64,000 nt of DNA from Actinomyces graevenitzii C83 (GTDB taxonomy: Bacteria > Actinomycetota > Actinomycetes > Actinomycetales > Actinomycetaceae): NCBI RefSeq assembly GCF_000239695.1, contig NZ_JH470338.1, forward strand, positions 1,212,315 to 1,276,314, read 5' to 3'. The position numbers and the translations under genes are program-made. Below, in pieces: positions 12,301-19,680 of the stretch. Numbering within the stretch: position 1 is the first letter of the stretch; every line of letters starts with the position of its first letter. The notes below the pieces were generated by a model. The model did no database searches. It worked only from the letters and a program-made list of their open reading frames with translations, and was not told the origin of the DNA.

Positions 12301-15300
12301 CGTGAATGCTCAGCGCTGACCTCAATTGAGTCGTCGCTGCTGCGTACATCGTCTGCCACTAGTGAAAGTGGATCCCCATCGGGGTCAAGGTCGTTAGACA
12401 GCACCGGGACCGATACTTTCACGCCTGGACGCACCCGCACCGAGTCAGAGATAGCCACCGGCTGCTGGTTAGTGCCAGCTACGGCGCTTACCCCCACCTT
12501 GACCTGGCCGTTAGCGCTGCGCCCTAGGCGGTCGGTGACGGTGTAGCTAAACACGTCCGTGCCGGCCGCGCCGTTGGCGGCGGTGTAGGTCAGGTATGTG
12601 CCGCTAACTTCAGCGCTACCCAAAGTGGGTGAGGTTGCCAGGCCCGTCAAGCTCACCGAGTCACCTTCAGCGTCAATGCCCTGCAGCGGGATAGGAATAG
12701 TTACCTTCTCCCCCGCCACGGCGCGTGCCTGCACATCTTGCGGGTGGGGGGCGGTGTCGTTTTCAGGATCAGAGCCCACCACCGTCAAGTTCACGGCGGC
12801 ACTAGCTACGTTCCCGGAGGCGTCGCGCACCGTGTAAATGAGCTTGCCGGAGCCAGGCTGGTTAGCGGCACGGAAACGCACCACATTGTCAGAGACGAAA
12901 GCTTTACCCAGGTTGGCTGACACTGAGCTTTGCAGATCAGGCTGCACGGTGAGCTTAAGCCCGCCCGGGGAGCGGTCATTGTTTAGCACCGAGATGCTAC
13001 CCACGTCACCAACGCGCACCACCAGGTTGTCGTCGTTTAGCTGCGGGGGTTTAGTCATGTCAGCTGCCGGGGTGGGCACAACCCGGATAGTGCCCTGGGT
13101 GGCGCCAGACTGGTTGACGGCGGTGTAGGTCAAGCTGGCCGGCTCACTTAGGCCGCTGGGCGCCGTGATTTTCACGATCCGGTGTTCCAAAACTGCCGCC
13201 ACCAGCGGGGAGCCGTCAGGGGTTTTAACTGACTGGACTGACAACACGCCCCCGGTGGGGTCGGTGTCGTTATCCAAGGCGGCTACCAAAGCCGAGCCAC
13301 CCTCAGGCAGGGAAGTGACGTCGTCTTGCACAATTGGCACAGATTTTTCTGCGCTCTTAATGGCGTCAACCCTAATAAAGCCCGAGGCGGTCTTGGGGCC
13401 GTTAGAAACCTGATAGTTCAGGTAGTAGGTGCCTTCCAGACTGGGCGTGAAGGTAAGCACCCCGGTGGGCAGGTCACTGGTTACTGACAAGCCGGCAGGG
13501 GCATCAGATACCTGGGTTAGGCGCAGGGTGCCACCGTTGGGGTCAGAGTCGTTATCCATGGGGGTTAGCTGCGCGGAAACACCCACCGGAGTGACCAGGT
13601 GGTCACCGTTGGTGATGGGATCGAGGTTGCCCGGGGCTTTAACGGTCACGTTCAGGCTACCTTCGCCATCGGCGCGCCCGTCAGAGAAGATAACTTTCAG
13701 GCTTACATCGCCGGGGGAAGTGCCGGTGTCTTTAATGGTGATAGTGCCGTCAGCGCGCCAATTGACGTTCATGGTCGACGGCGCCTGCACGCTCTTGATG
13801 TAGATCTGGTCCCCATCTGGGTCTAGCCAGTCGTTAGAGACGTTGATTTGGCCCTGCGCCCCGGTGGCCAGGGTGAGCACAGAGCGGTTAGTTTGCTTGG
13901 GAGCTTCATTAACCGAGTCAGGGTGCACGGTTAGCTGCACGCTGGCTTGGGCGTTGGCACGCCCGTCACTGAGGTCATAGTTGAAGGTGCTAGAGCCGGT
14001 AGCGCCGGCATCTACCCGCACCTGCAGGGCGGCGCCGTCACGCACCGGGGCCACATTCCCCCAGCTGGGCTGGCTGAGCGGGGCAGCGGTGAGCACGTCG
14101 GCGTCTTCATCAGTGTCGTTGTTGATTACCGGTAGGTAAGCGGTACCGCCTGCGCGCACGCCGTACTCGTCGTTATTGGCTTTGGGCGGGTGGTTTTCGT
14201 CCTTGTGTTCTTTGGGGGCGTTTTGGTCGCGCTGGTTGGAGTCGTCTTCCTCGTCCTCGTTTTCCAGCTTGGATTTGACCTCTTCCCAGCCCTTTACCTC
14301 AACCATGTCCTTATCAGGCAGCCACAGCCCACCGGTTTTGACGTCGTTGAGTACGATCACGTCGCGGTTGGTGCGAAACACTGCCTGGCTGGCCTGGTTC
14401 AATGTGGAAACTTTACGGGCCAGGTCATTTTTGGTGCCGGGGCAGTCACGCAGGAAGCTACCTTGCCCACTCCAGGCCGCATATACACAGCCTCGGTGTA
14501 GCACCGGGCGCGAGGGGGAACCCTGGGCGGTTTTGGCTTTAACGGTGGTGACTTTTTTGTCATCCAGGTTTACTCGCAGCAGCGCCCCGCGCGCGCCCAC
14601 CAGCACGTCTTTAGCTTCCGGGCCAGCTTCTTGTAGCTGCAGGTCGGTGCCGTTTAGGTGGACGGCCTCCCCGCTGGGCAGTACCAGCGTGTTGTTTTTG
14701 GTATCTAGCACCACTGCCTGCTTGCCTACCGCACTGACCTGCAATTTGGCGTTGTTGGCGAGTTTGGGCAGTTTAGTTTCGCTTACGTCTAACTGCTCAC
14801 CTGCGGGGGTGAGGGTCTTAATTTTGCCGGCTTTTAGGCTTACTACGTGGGCGACGCCGTCGCTACCGATACTTAGCACCGCGCCGGGCATGTCGGTCAC
14901 CACCGGGGAGGCGGTGGCGGGGTTGAAACTGGCGGCCTGAGCGGCGTCAGCTAGCCACACTTTGCCGGTTTTAGCATCCGCATAGCCGATACGTGAGCCG
15001 CCCATCTGGATTTTGTCAGCGCCAGCGAATTTAATGGATTCTTTCAGGGCCACGCGGGCAGGGTCTACGCGAGTAAAAGAGCCGCCATCAGTGTTAGCTA
15101 CAAACACTGTGGCGCCGTTTTGGCGTACATCAAAGTTAGTGGAGTCGGTGCGTACGCGCCCGTCTAGGGCTTGGGCTTGGTAAGACAGGTGCCCAACCAG
15201 GCGCATGTCCTGGTTAGTTACCCACACGCCGCCGTCGTTGAGGTTTACTTCTTTGGAAACAATGCCCGGGTGGGCTACTGCCAGGGCCACCACGGAGGCA

Positions 15301-15431
15301 GTAGCTACGGCGGTGGCCGCACCGATTAGGTTGCGAAGTTTAATTCGGGCTCCCATGCCTGCACGTAAACGTGTATGGGCAGAGCTATCGGCGCCTTGGC
15401 GCTTGGAGCGCACCAACTTGGGCAGCTTCAA
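9312..15431 (-). CDS. Giant membrane-anchored Ig-like/fibronectin type III protein (PFNA fn3)
   Basis: The 2039-aa protein is the fn3 gene of the cluster. A basic N terminus and one helix (about residues 30-55, AVATASVVALAVAH) anchor it, leaving the rest outside. Residues about 60-380 look like a repetitive beta domain. An acidic linker (ENEDEEDDSNQ) follows, then about ten Ig/cadherin-like repeats each with an NDxDPDG or NNDRSPGG-type calcium motif, and four or five FN3 domains (for example PDAPSGVRATANGSD, GKPGPPTNLTAV) from about 1460. The TTG start is chosen because GTGAGG lies seven bases upstream. FN3 repeats suggest cell-surface adhesion or envelope sensing, as reported for bifidobacterial PFNA; the ligand is unknown. 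Confidence 0.88.
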   Translation of the reverse strand: MKLPKLVRSKRQGADSSAHTRLRAGMGARIKLRNLIGAATAVATASVVALAVAHPGIVSKEVNLNDGGVWVTNQDMRLVGHLSYQAQALDGRVRTDSTNFDVRQNGATVFVANTDGGSFTRVDPARVALKESIKFAGADKIQMGGSRIGYADAKTGKVWLADAAQAASFNPATASPVVTDMPGAVLSIGSDGVAHVVSLKAGKIKTLTPAGEQLDVSETKLPKLANNAKLQVSAVGKQAVVLDTKNNTLVLPSGEAVHLNGTDLQLQEAGPEAKDVLVGARGALLRVNLDDKKVTTVKAKTAQGSPSRPVLHRGCVYAAWSGQGSFLRDCPGTKNDLARKVSTLNQASQAVFRTNRDVIVLNDVKTGGLWLPDKDMVEVKGWEEVKSKLENEDEEDDSNQRDQNAPKEHKDENHPPKANNDEYGVRAGGTAYLPVINNDTDEDADVLTAAPLSQPSWGNVAPVRDGAALQVRVDAGATGSSTFNYDLSDGRANAQASVQLTVHPDSVNEAPKQTNRSVLTLATGAQGQINVSNDWLDPDGDQIYIKSVQAPSTMNVNWRADGTITIKDTGTSPGDVSLKVIFSDGRADGEGSLNVTVKAPGNLDPITNGDHLVTPVGVSAQLTPMDNDSDPNGGTLRLTQVSDAPAGLSVTSDLPTGVLTFTPSLEGTYYLNYQVSNGPKTASGFIRVDAIKSAEKSVPIVQDDVTSLPEGGSALVAALDNDTDPTGGVLSVQSVKTPDGSPLVAAVLEHRIVKITAPSGLSEPASLTYTAVNQSGATQGTIRVVPTPAADMTKPPQLNDDNLVVRVGDVGSISVLNNDRSPGGLKLTVQPDLQSSVSANLGKAFVSDNVVRFRAANQPGSGKLIYTVRDASGNVASAAVNLTVVGSDPENDTAPHPQDVQARAVAGEKVTIPIPLQGIDAEGDSVSLTGLATSPTLGSAEVSGTYLTYTAANGAAGTDVFSYTVTDRLGRSANGQVKVGVSAVAGTNQQPVAISDSVRVRPGVKVSVPVLSNDLDPDGDPLSLVADDVRSSDDSIEVSAEHSRVVFKAPEKAGTYSLQYGVSDGHSEPVIGLVTVVVSPDAALVAPIARDDEVSVEQVRAAQGTVKVSVLDNDEDPDGDIESDRVTSSDPGVKVSGKDLLIEPATQGRYVLYTVTDKDSLSASAVVWVPGNQVTNPELNVSKTPIHVKAGTKTAIALKNYVRVRSGRSVSVPKDGQASASAGWDGSTLVKDSATLEFGAKADYSGPSSITVTVTDGSDDKALSATLTIPLIVDPGAANRPPQVRPTAIEVAVGGQSVSADMSSWVSDPDGDDPASMTYTVSGAANGIQASVDGHTLKVQTGTGAKRGNSANLALTVRDAKGASTKAVIPVSVTGAKEPLVQLSQAQVSVDAGKSTTVDVANYATNPFTDTPIHLVGSPSSSDGISVRASGTSLTISAREGLHGTYNISYRVGDKTNDADREVTGTIAVSVRGLPDAPSGVRATANGSDAVTVSFTAGASNGADINNFTVHDTVQGDLLDCGVVTSCIMPGRTPGITHSFYVVARNAVGQSPRSNTASVQVSVVPTAPGAPVGKAGDGSASFTWNRSNSPGSRITGYVITLSPGGLSQNVTEPKATFTGLTNGTAYTATVRAVNAQGASQESAASQPVTPYGKPGPPTNLTAVKQGQGSDGTTRVLVSWNPPANTGGLPITHYLLSYTDSPTASSAIVIYGLSKPYEIDTSVDRTVKFSVRAVTRGGTSEEVSYTMKLEGKVSAPSVSAAPKATGADNAVDFTATSGDKNSQNLEWSTDQNTWQSVANKTGNGLTNGKESTIYVRACNSSGKCSEGVVAGKVTPFGAPISPTLACTRPEGTKVSCQVGPANGNGRTATSSAYISTGAAYTNKQEPPAGGGTVEFQNGVEAGKEVKICTSSKQVTSEAGTRESEPRCQSLAAPSAAEPKPANNYQGFVDRSQVVNGSCGSTSPNCYRYGVKLWDWKDGTTTKCTITWAGKTYSINADAGKEEKRYTSFVGGATLYVATSITPAEEKEDNAALQCESGTHQ

Positions 15432-15606
15432 TTTTTAACCTCACTGAAAATTTTGGAGCTGGCAGCCAGAGCTCGCGAGACTCTCACTGCTGGCCATTGT
15501 TCAGCCTGGTAGGGCCGGGGATTTGTAGGTTTATGTTGCCGCCAGCGCGCTTTGAGGGCGCAAGCAGGGCAACAAACACCCTAGGTCTAGCCTTCACCCT
15601 AGCGCG

Positions 15607-15648
15607 ATGGGGAGCCTTCCCCATAAAACCTAGGTATTTAGTTAGCAA
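15607..15648 (-). promoter_or_regulatory. Candidate promoter and overlapping operator for the PFNA operon
   Basis: On the minus strand TTGCTA (15648-15643) is separated by 17 bases from TATGGG (15625-15620), a fair sigma-70-type pair about 190 bases before the fn3 start. A perfect inverted repeat, ATGGGGA-GCCT-TCCCCAT (15607-15624), overlaps the -10 element, where a repressor could act. This is pattern reading only; no regulator is identified. Confidence 0.35.
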
Positions 15649-15702
15649 TCTATCAGGGCATTTTTGAGCTTTGTCACCTCCTTTAGGAGCAGCCTTCGCG
15701 GC

Positions 15703-15815
15703 CTTCAGCACTGTTCTCAGCGCAGCCTTCAGCCCCACCCTCAGCTCGTCCTTCAGCGCTCCCCTAGCGCAATCAGCGCCCCACTCAGCGCGGCCTTCAT
15801 TGCATCCCTCAGCGC
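15703..15815. repeat. Degenerate TCAGC repeats, about 12-bp spacing
   Basis: The stretch between the two divergent operons repeats CTCAGC, TTCAGC or ATCAGC about nine times with spacing mostly of 11-13 bases, often extended as CAGCGC or CAGCCTTCAGC. Any reading frame here looks like low-complexity translation, not a gene. It may be a multi-site binding region or simple sequence drift. Confidence 0.4.
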
Positions 15816-15848
15816 AGTCTCAATTTTGTCCACCAGACAAACTGGTGA

Positions 15849-15876
15849 TTGCACAGCCGCTCAGATGTGTTAGCAT
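15849..15876 (+). promoter_or_regulatory. Promoter for leaderless metFE leader transcript
   Basis: TTGCAC (15849-15854) and TAGCAT (15871-15876) are separated by 16 bases. The -10 element ends nine bases before the ATG of the leader peptide at 15886, the spacing expected when transcription begins at or within a base of the start codon. That makes the leader peptide likely to be translated from a leaderless mRNA, common in actinobacteria. Confidence 0.55.
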
Positions 15877-15885
15877 CAAACCACT

Positions 15886-15963
15886 ATGAGTGTTTGGACC
15901 AAATTCGAATTCCCCCAGCGCATGTGCGTATGTGGATCGATTCGTGCTCGAATGTGCAGCTGA
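15886..15963 (+). CDS. Met/Cys-rich leader peptide upstream of metF (putative attenuator)
   Basis: A 25-codon reading frame begins ATG AGT GTT TGG and ends TGA. Its second half carries two Met-Cys pairs and a further Cys (RMCVCGS ... RARMCS), so six sulfur residues including the start Met, in a peptide just upstream of two methionine-synthesis genes. There is no Shine-Dalgarno, but a well-placed -10 element suggests leaderless translation. Cysteine-rich leaderless leader peptides that act as cysteine-responsive attenuators are known in mycobacteria; an equivalent role here is inferred from position and codons. The stop is 166 bases before the likely metF start, leaving room for alternative RNA structures. 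Confidence 0.55.
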   Translation: MSVWTKFEFPQRMCVCGSIRARMCS

Positions 15964-16028
15964 CACTGTTGTCCGCCATTCACTGACCACTCCTTCGCAC
16001 TAAACCATATTCATTAGTCTCACCATAA

Positions 16029-16064
16029 CTACAGGCATATCTGTAGCTACTCCAGTGCAGCTAC
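16029..16064 (+). promoter_or_regulatory. Two mutually exclusive hairpins in the metF leader
   Basis: CTACAG (16029-16034) can pair perfectly with CTGTAG (16041-16046). GTAGCT (16043-16048), sharing four bases with that arm, can instead pair perfectly with AGCTAC (16059-16064). Only one can form at a time, the logic expected of an attenuator or translation switch. No U-tract follows, so a classical intrinsic terminator is not seen. Confidence 0.4.
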
Positions 16065-16129
16065 CAGGCGCCGCAACCAGCGCAATGCACTTATGCGAAG
16101 GCACGGTCACAAACACGAAAGTTTCTATA

Positions 16130-17101
16130 GTGCCTTTCTCTAACGACATTTACGCCTGCCCCTGTACCCACGACCATGAGCCCACCTTGCTCTCCTTTGA
16201 GGTTATGCCTCCGCGCAAACCCTCCCTGGAGGCCCCCTTCTGGCAGACAGTGGATCAGCTGCTGCAAGTGCGCCCCGACTTCATGTCTGTCACCTACGGG
16301 GCTGGTGGCAAGGACCGCTCAAACGCCCGCGCCACCGTGCACCGCCTGGTGGCAGACACCCCCATCCAGCCCATCGCCCACCTGACCTGCGTGGGTAACT
16401 CCACCGCTGAAGTGGTTTCCACGGTTTATGACTACCTAGACTCTGGGGTGCGTACCTTCCTAGCTCTGCGTGGTGACCCCCCAGCAGGCGAAACCAGTTG
16501 GGAGCCCGGCCCTGACGGCGTCGCCAGTGCCACTGAGCTAATCCACCTGATCCGCACGGTTGAACAGCGCCGCTGCGAAGCCCACCCCGGTGAGGCGCTG
16601 CGCTCAGCTTTTAAGCCCCTAACCATTGCGGTGGCCGCCTTCCCGGCCGGCAACCCGGCGGCTGGTACCACCCCCACCCAGGAGGTGGAGCGGCTGCTAG
16701 TTAAGCAGGCAGCCGGCGCTTCTTTCGCCATCACCCAGCTGTTTTGGAATGCAGAGGTGTACGCCTCCTTCGTGGAGCGCGCCCGCCGCGCCGGCGTACA
16801 CATCCCGATTGTTCCCGGTATCCTGCCAGCCACCGACCCGGCGCGTCTGCGCCGCGTCCAAGACCTAACCGGCATTGAGGTGCCCGAACACCTGCTATCC
16901 ACTTTGGCCGGCTACCAGCACCAAGAACAGCGTGACGCTTTCGGCGCCGCCTTCGGCTCCAAACTGATCCACTCGGTTTTGGAGGCGGGCGCCCCCGGCG
17001 TGCACCTATACACCTTCAACAAGGCCAAACCGGTACTAGACATTTTGTCTCTAATGGGTGTGGAGCCTACCGCGCACCACTCCCCGCTACTTGCGCGCTA
17101 A
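16130..17101 (+). CDS. metF: 5,10-methylenetetrahydrofolate reductase
   Basis: MetF reduces methylene-THF to methyl-THF with a flavin cofactor, supplying the methyl group used by MetE next door. Family landmarks are LLSFEVMPPRKP, the FMSVTYGAGG segment, LALRGDPP and ITQLFWNAE, ending close to PGVHLYTFNK. The reading frame is open from GTG 16055 and ATG 16085, but neither has a ribosome-binding site. GTG 16130 lies nine bases after GAAAG and gives 323 aa, close to the usual family length; the start remains uncertain. It lies behind a Met/Cys leader peptide and 100 bases before metE, consistent with a single methionine operon. Confidence 0.92.
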   Translation: MPFSNDIYACPCTHDHEPTLLSFEVMPPRKPSLEAPFWQTVDQLLQVRPDFMSVTYGAGGKDRSNARATVHRLVADTPIQPIAHLTCVGNSTAEVVSTVYDYLDSGVRTFLALRGDPPAGETSWEPGPDGVASATELIHLIRTVEQRRCEAHPGEALRSAFKPLTIAVAAFPAGNPAAGTTPTQEVERLLVKQAAGASFAITQLFWNAEVYASFVERARRAGVHIPIVPGILPATDPARLRRVQDLTGIEVPEHLLSTLAGYQHQEQRDAFGAAFGSKLIHSVLEAGAPGVHLYTFNKAKPVLDILSLMGVEPTAHHSPLLAR

Positions 17102-17204
17102 ACCAGCGCCGTCGTCGTCAATCCGTAACCATCAACCATTAGCTACCCACTAGCGTGCGTCTACTTTCGTGCGCGCTAATCCAAGAAAATCAAGGAGAAC
17201 ACCC

Positions 17205-19526
17205 ATGTCTGCTGCAACTACGCAGTTCCCCACCGCCACCATTTTGGCCTATCCGCGCATTGGCCGTCAGCGTCAGCTAAAGCGCGCCCTGGAGGCCTAC
17301 TGGGCCGGGCGCAGCAGCGAGACTGAGCTGCTTGAAGCCGCCAGTAAGCTACGCCAGGAGAACCTGGCTCGTCTAGTTGAGCTAGGTTTGGACGCCTCTG
17401 ACGCCTCCCTGGCTGACGCACCTTCCTTTTACGACCAGGTGCTAGACGCCACCGTTTTACTGGGCGCTATCCCCCCGCGTTTTGCCGGCCGGCAGGGCCT
17501 AGACCTCTACTTCGCCCTGGCCCGTGGCGACGAAAAGGTTGGCCCCGAGGAGATGACTAAGTGGTTTGACACTAACTACCACTACTTGGTCCCCGAGATC
17601 GGCCCCGACACTCCGCTGCGTTTTGCCGACGACGCCGTCACCCGTAAGTTCGTGCAGGCCCGTCAGTGGGGCTACGTGACCCGCCCGGTGCTGGTGGGCC
17701 CGCTGACCTACCTGGCACTAGCTAAGGCCGACCCGGCCACCCCCGACTTTGACCCGCTAACCCGCCTTGACGAGGCTGTGGCCGCCTACGAGCAGGCCCT
17801 AGCTTCCCTGCATGAGGCTGGCGCCCCCTGGGTGCAGCTAGATGAGCCGGCCCTGACCTCCGACAACCTCTCTCACCCCCGCGCTGAGCTGGCCAAGCTG
17901 GCTGTGGGCGTGTATGAGCGCCTAGCTAAAGCCACTAACCGCCCCCAGATCCTGGTGACCACCCCCTACGGGGACGCCTCCCAGGCTGTAGGTGCCCTAG
18001 CTAAGACCGGGGTGGAAGCTATCCACGTTGACACCCTGCGCGGTAGCCTACCTAAGGACGCGGACCTGTCTGGGGTGACCCTGGTGGTTGGCGCTGTGGA
18101 TGGCCGCTACATTTGGCGCGCTGACCTGGCTGCTCTGCGCCAGACCCTGACCGCCGCCCAAGCCCTGGGCGCCACCAAGGTGGCTGTGGCTACCTCCAAC
18201 TCCCTCCAGCACGTGCCTCACGACACCGCCCTGGAAACCTGGGATGACCCCACGCTGAACGAAAACCTGCACGCCTGGCTGGCTTTCGCCGACCAGAAGG
18301 TGCAGGAAGTGGTCACCCTGGCACGCGGCCTAGATGAGGGCTGGGAGGCCATTGACGGCGAGGTGGCCGAGGCGACCCGCGTCCTAGAACAGCGCGCCGC
18401 TGCCCCCGGCGTGGTACGCCCCGAGGTCCGCAGCCGCACCGCCGCCCTAACCGACGCCGACCGCGCCCGTGAGCCCTACCTGGAGCGTGAAGCTGCCCAG
18501 GCCCAGCGCCTGCACCTGCCTCCGCTGCCCACCACCACTATTGGTTCTTTCCCGCAGACCACCGAGATCCGTAAGGCTCGCGCCGCCAATGCGCGCGGCG
18601 AGCTTTCTGACGCCGACTACCAGGAGCGTATGCGTGAAGAGATCGCTGCGGTAATCAAGCTGCAGGAGGAGCTGGGCCTGGATGTGCTGGTGCACGGTGA
18701 GGCTGAGCGTAACGACATGGTGCAGTACTTCGCTGAGCTACTTGATGGTTTTGCCGCCACCCGTAACGGCTGGGTGCAGTCTTATGGTTCGCGTTGCACC
18801 CGTCCCTCAATCCTGTGGGGTGACGTGTCGCGTCCGGCCGCCATGACTGTGGGTTGGTCCAGCTACGCCCAGTCACTGACCGACAAGCCGGTTAAGGGTA
18901 TGCTCACCGGCCCGGTAACCATCATTGCTTGGTCTTTCCCGCGTAATGACCTGCCCCTGGGCGAAATTGCTGACCAGATTGGTTTGGCGCTGCGTGACGA
19001 GGTTAGCGACCTGGAAGCTGCCGGCATTGGCGCCATCCAGGTGGATGAGCCGGCTCTGCGTGAGCTGCTGCCCCTGGACGCTGAGCGTCACGCCGACTAC
19101 CTGGACTGGTCGGTGGGTTCCTTCCGCCTAGCCACCTCCTGCGTGCGCCCGGACACCCAGATTCACACGCACCTGTGCTACTCCGAGTTTGGCCAGATCA
19201 TTGACGCTATCAAGGGTCTGGATGCGGATGTGACCTCGATTGAGGCGGCCCGCTCCAAGATGGAGGTTGTACCTGAGCTGGCTGAAGCTGGTTTCGACCA
19301 CGGCATTGGCCCTGGCGTGTGGGACATTCACGCCCCGCGCGTGCCCAGCCAGGAAGAGTTGGCGCAGCTAATCGGCCTAGCTGCCGACGCCGTACCGGTT
19401 TCTCGCCTGTGGGTTAACCCCGACTGTGGGCTAAAGACTCGTGGCTACGCCGAAACCAAGGCTTCGCTGGAAAACCTGGTGGCCGCTACCCGCCAGGTGC
19501 GCGCCGAACGCGAACTGAACAACTGA
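17205..19526 (+). CDS. metE: Cobalamin-independent methionine synthase
   Basis: MetE transfers a methyl group from methyl-tetrahydrofolate-glutamate to homocysteine in the last step of methionine synthesis. The 773-aa length matches the family. The C-terminal barrel carries the zinc ligands: HTHLCYSEF, the following SIEAARSKME segment with Glu, and the last Cys in NPDCGLKTRGY. TIGSFPQT marks the start of that domain. An upstream in-frame GTG at 17169 exists, but ATG 17205 is preferred because AAGGAG sits seven bases before it. A strong hairpin terminator follows. The enzyme is abundant and Cys-poor in many bacteria, which fits tight sulfur control upstream. Confidence 0.97.
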   Translation: MSAATTQFPTATILAYPRIGRQRQLKRALEAYWAGRSSETELLEAASKLRQENLARLVELGLDASDASLADAPSFYDQVLDATVLLGAIPPRFAGRQGLDLYFALARGDEKVGPEEMTKWFDTNYHYLVPEIGPDTPLRFADDAVTRKFVQARQWGYVTRPVLVGPLTYLALAKADPATPDFDPLTRLDEAVAAYEQALASLHEAGAPWVQLDEPALTSDNLSHPRAELAKLAVGVYERLAKATNRPQILVTTPYGDASQAVGALAKTGVEAIHVDTLRGSLPKDADLSGVTLVVGAVDGRYIWRADLAALRQTLTAAQALGATKVAVATSNSLQHVPHDTALETWDDPTLNENLHAWLAFADQKVQEVVTLARGLDEGWEAIDGEVAEATRVLEQRAAAPGVVRPEVRSRTAALTDADRAREPYLEREAAQAQRLHLPPLPTTTIGSFPQTTEIRKARAANARGELSDADYQERMREEIAAVIKLQEELGLDVLVHGEAERNDMVQYFAELLDGFAATRNGWVQSYGSRCTRPSILWGDVSRPAAMTVGWSSYAQSLTDKPVKGMLTGPVTIIAWSFPRNDLPLGEIADQIGLALRDEVSDLEAAGIGAIQVDEPALRELLPLDAERHADYLDWSVGSFRLATSCVRPDTQIHTHLCYSEFGQIIDAIKGLDADVTSIEAARSKMEVVPELAEAGFDHGIGPGVWDIHAPRVPSQEELAQLIGLAADAVPVSRLWVNPDCGLKTRGYAETKASLENLVAATRQVRAERELNN

Positions 19527-19613
19527 CGCCGCTAGGCTCAGCACTGGCAGCCCGACTCGCTGCCCTAAATAGCAGGCGAGCCCCAGAGGCTGAAGACAAC
19601 TAGCTAAACCAAG

Positions 19614-19646
19614 GCTTGGGGGTGGAACGCTGTTCCACCCCCAAGC
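19614..19646 (+). terminator. Bidirectional terminator between metE and menE
   Basis: A perfect 15-bp stem (19614-19628 with 19632-19646, loop GCT) beginning GCTTGGGGG is followed by TGTTTATTT. It lies between convergent genes and can end both transcripts. Confidence 0.85.
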
Positions 19647-19680
19647 TGTTTATTTCAGGTTTAGTTATGTTTCTAGCTAG

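Noticed and set aside
14176-14940. 254-codon plus-strand frame opposite the fn3 gene
   Set aside because: It is a shadow of the giant fn3 gene: Ser/Leu-rich antisense translation with no start signal or motif.
15964-16054. SAM or cobalamin riboswitch before metF
   Set aside because: No recognisable conserved core (B12 box or SAM-I/IV core); the short leader peptide explains the region better.
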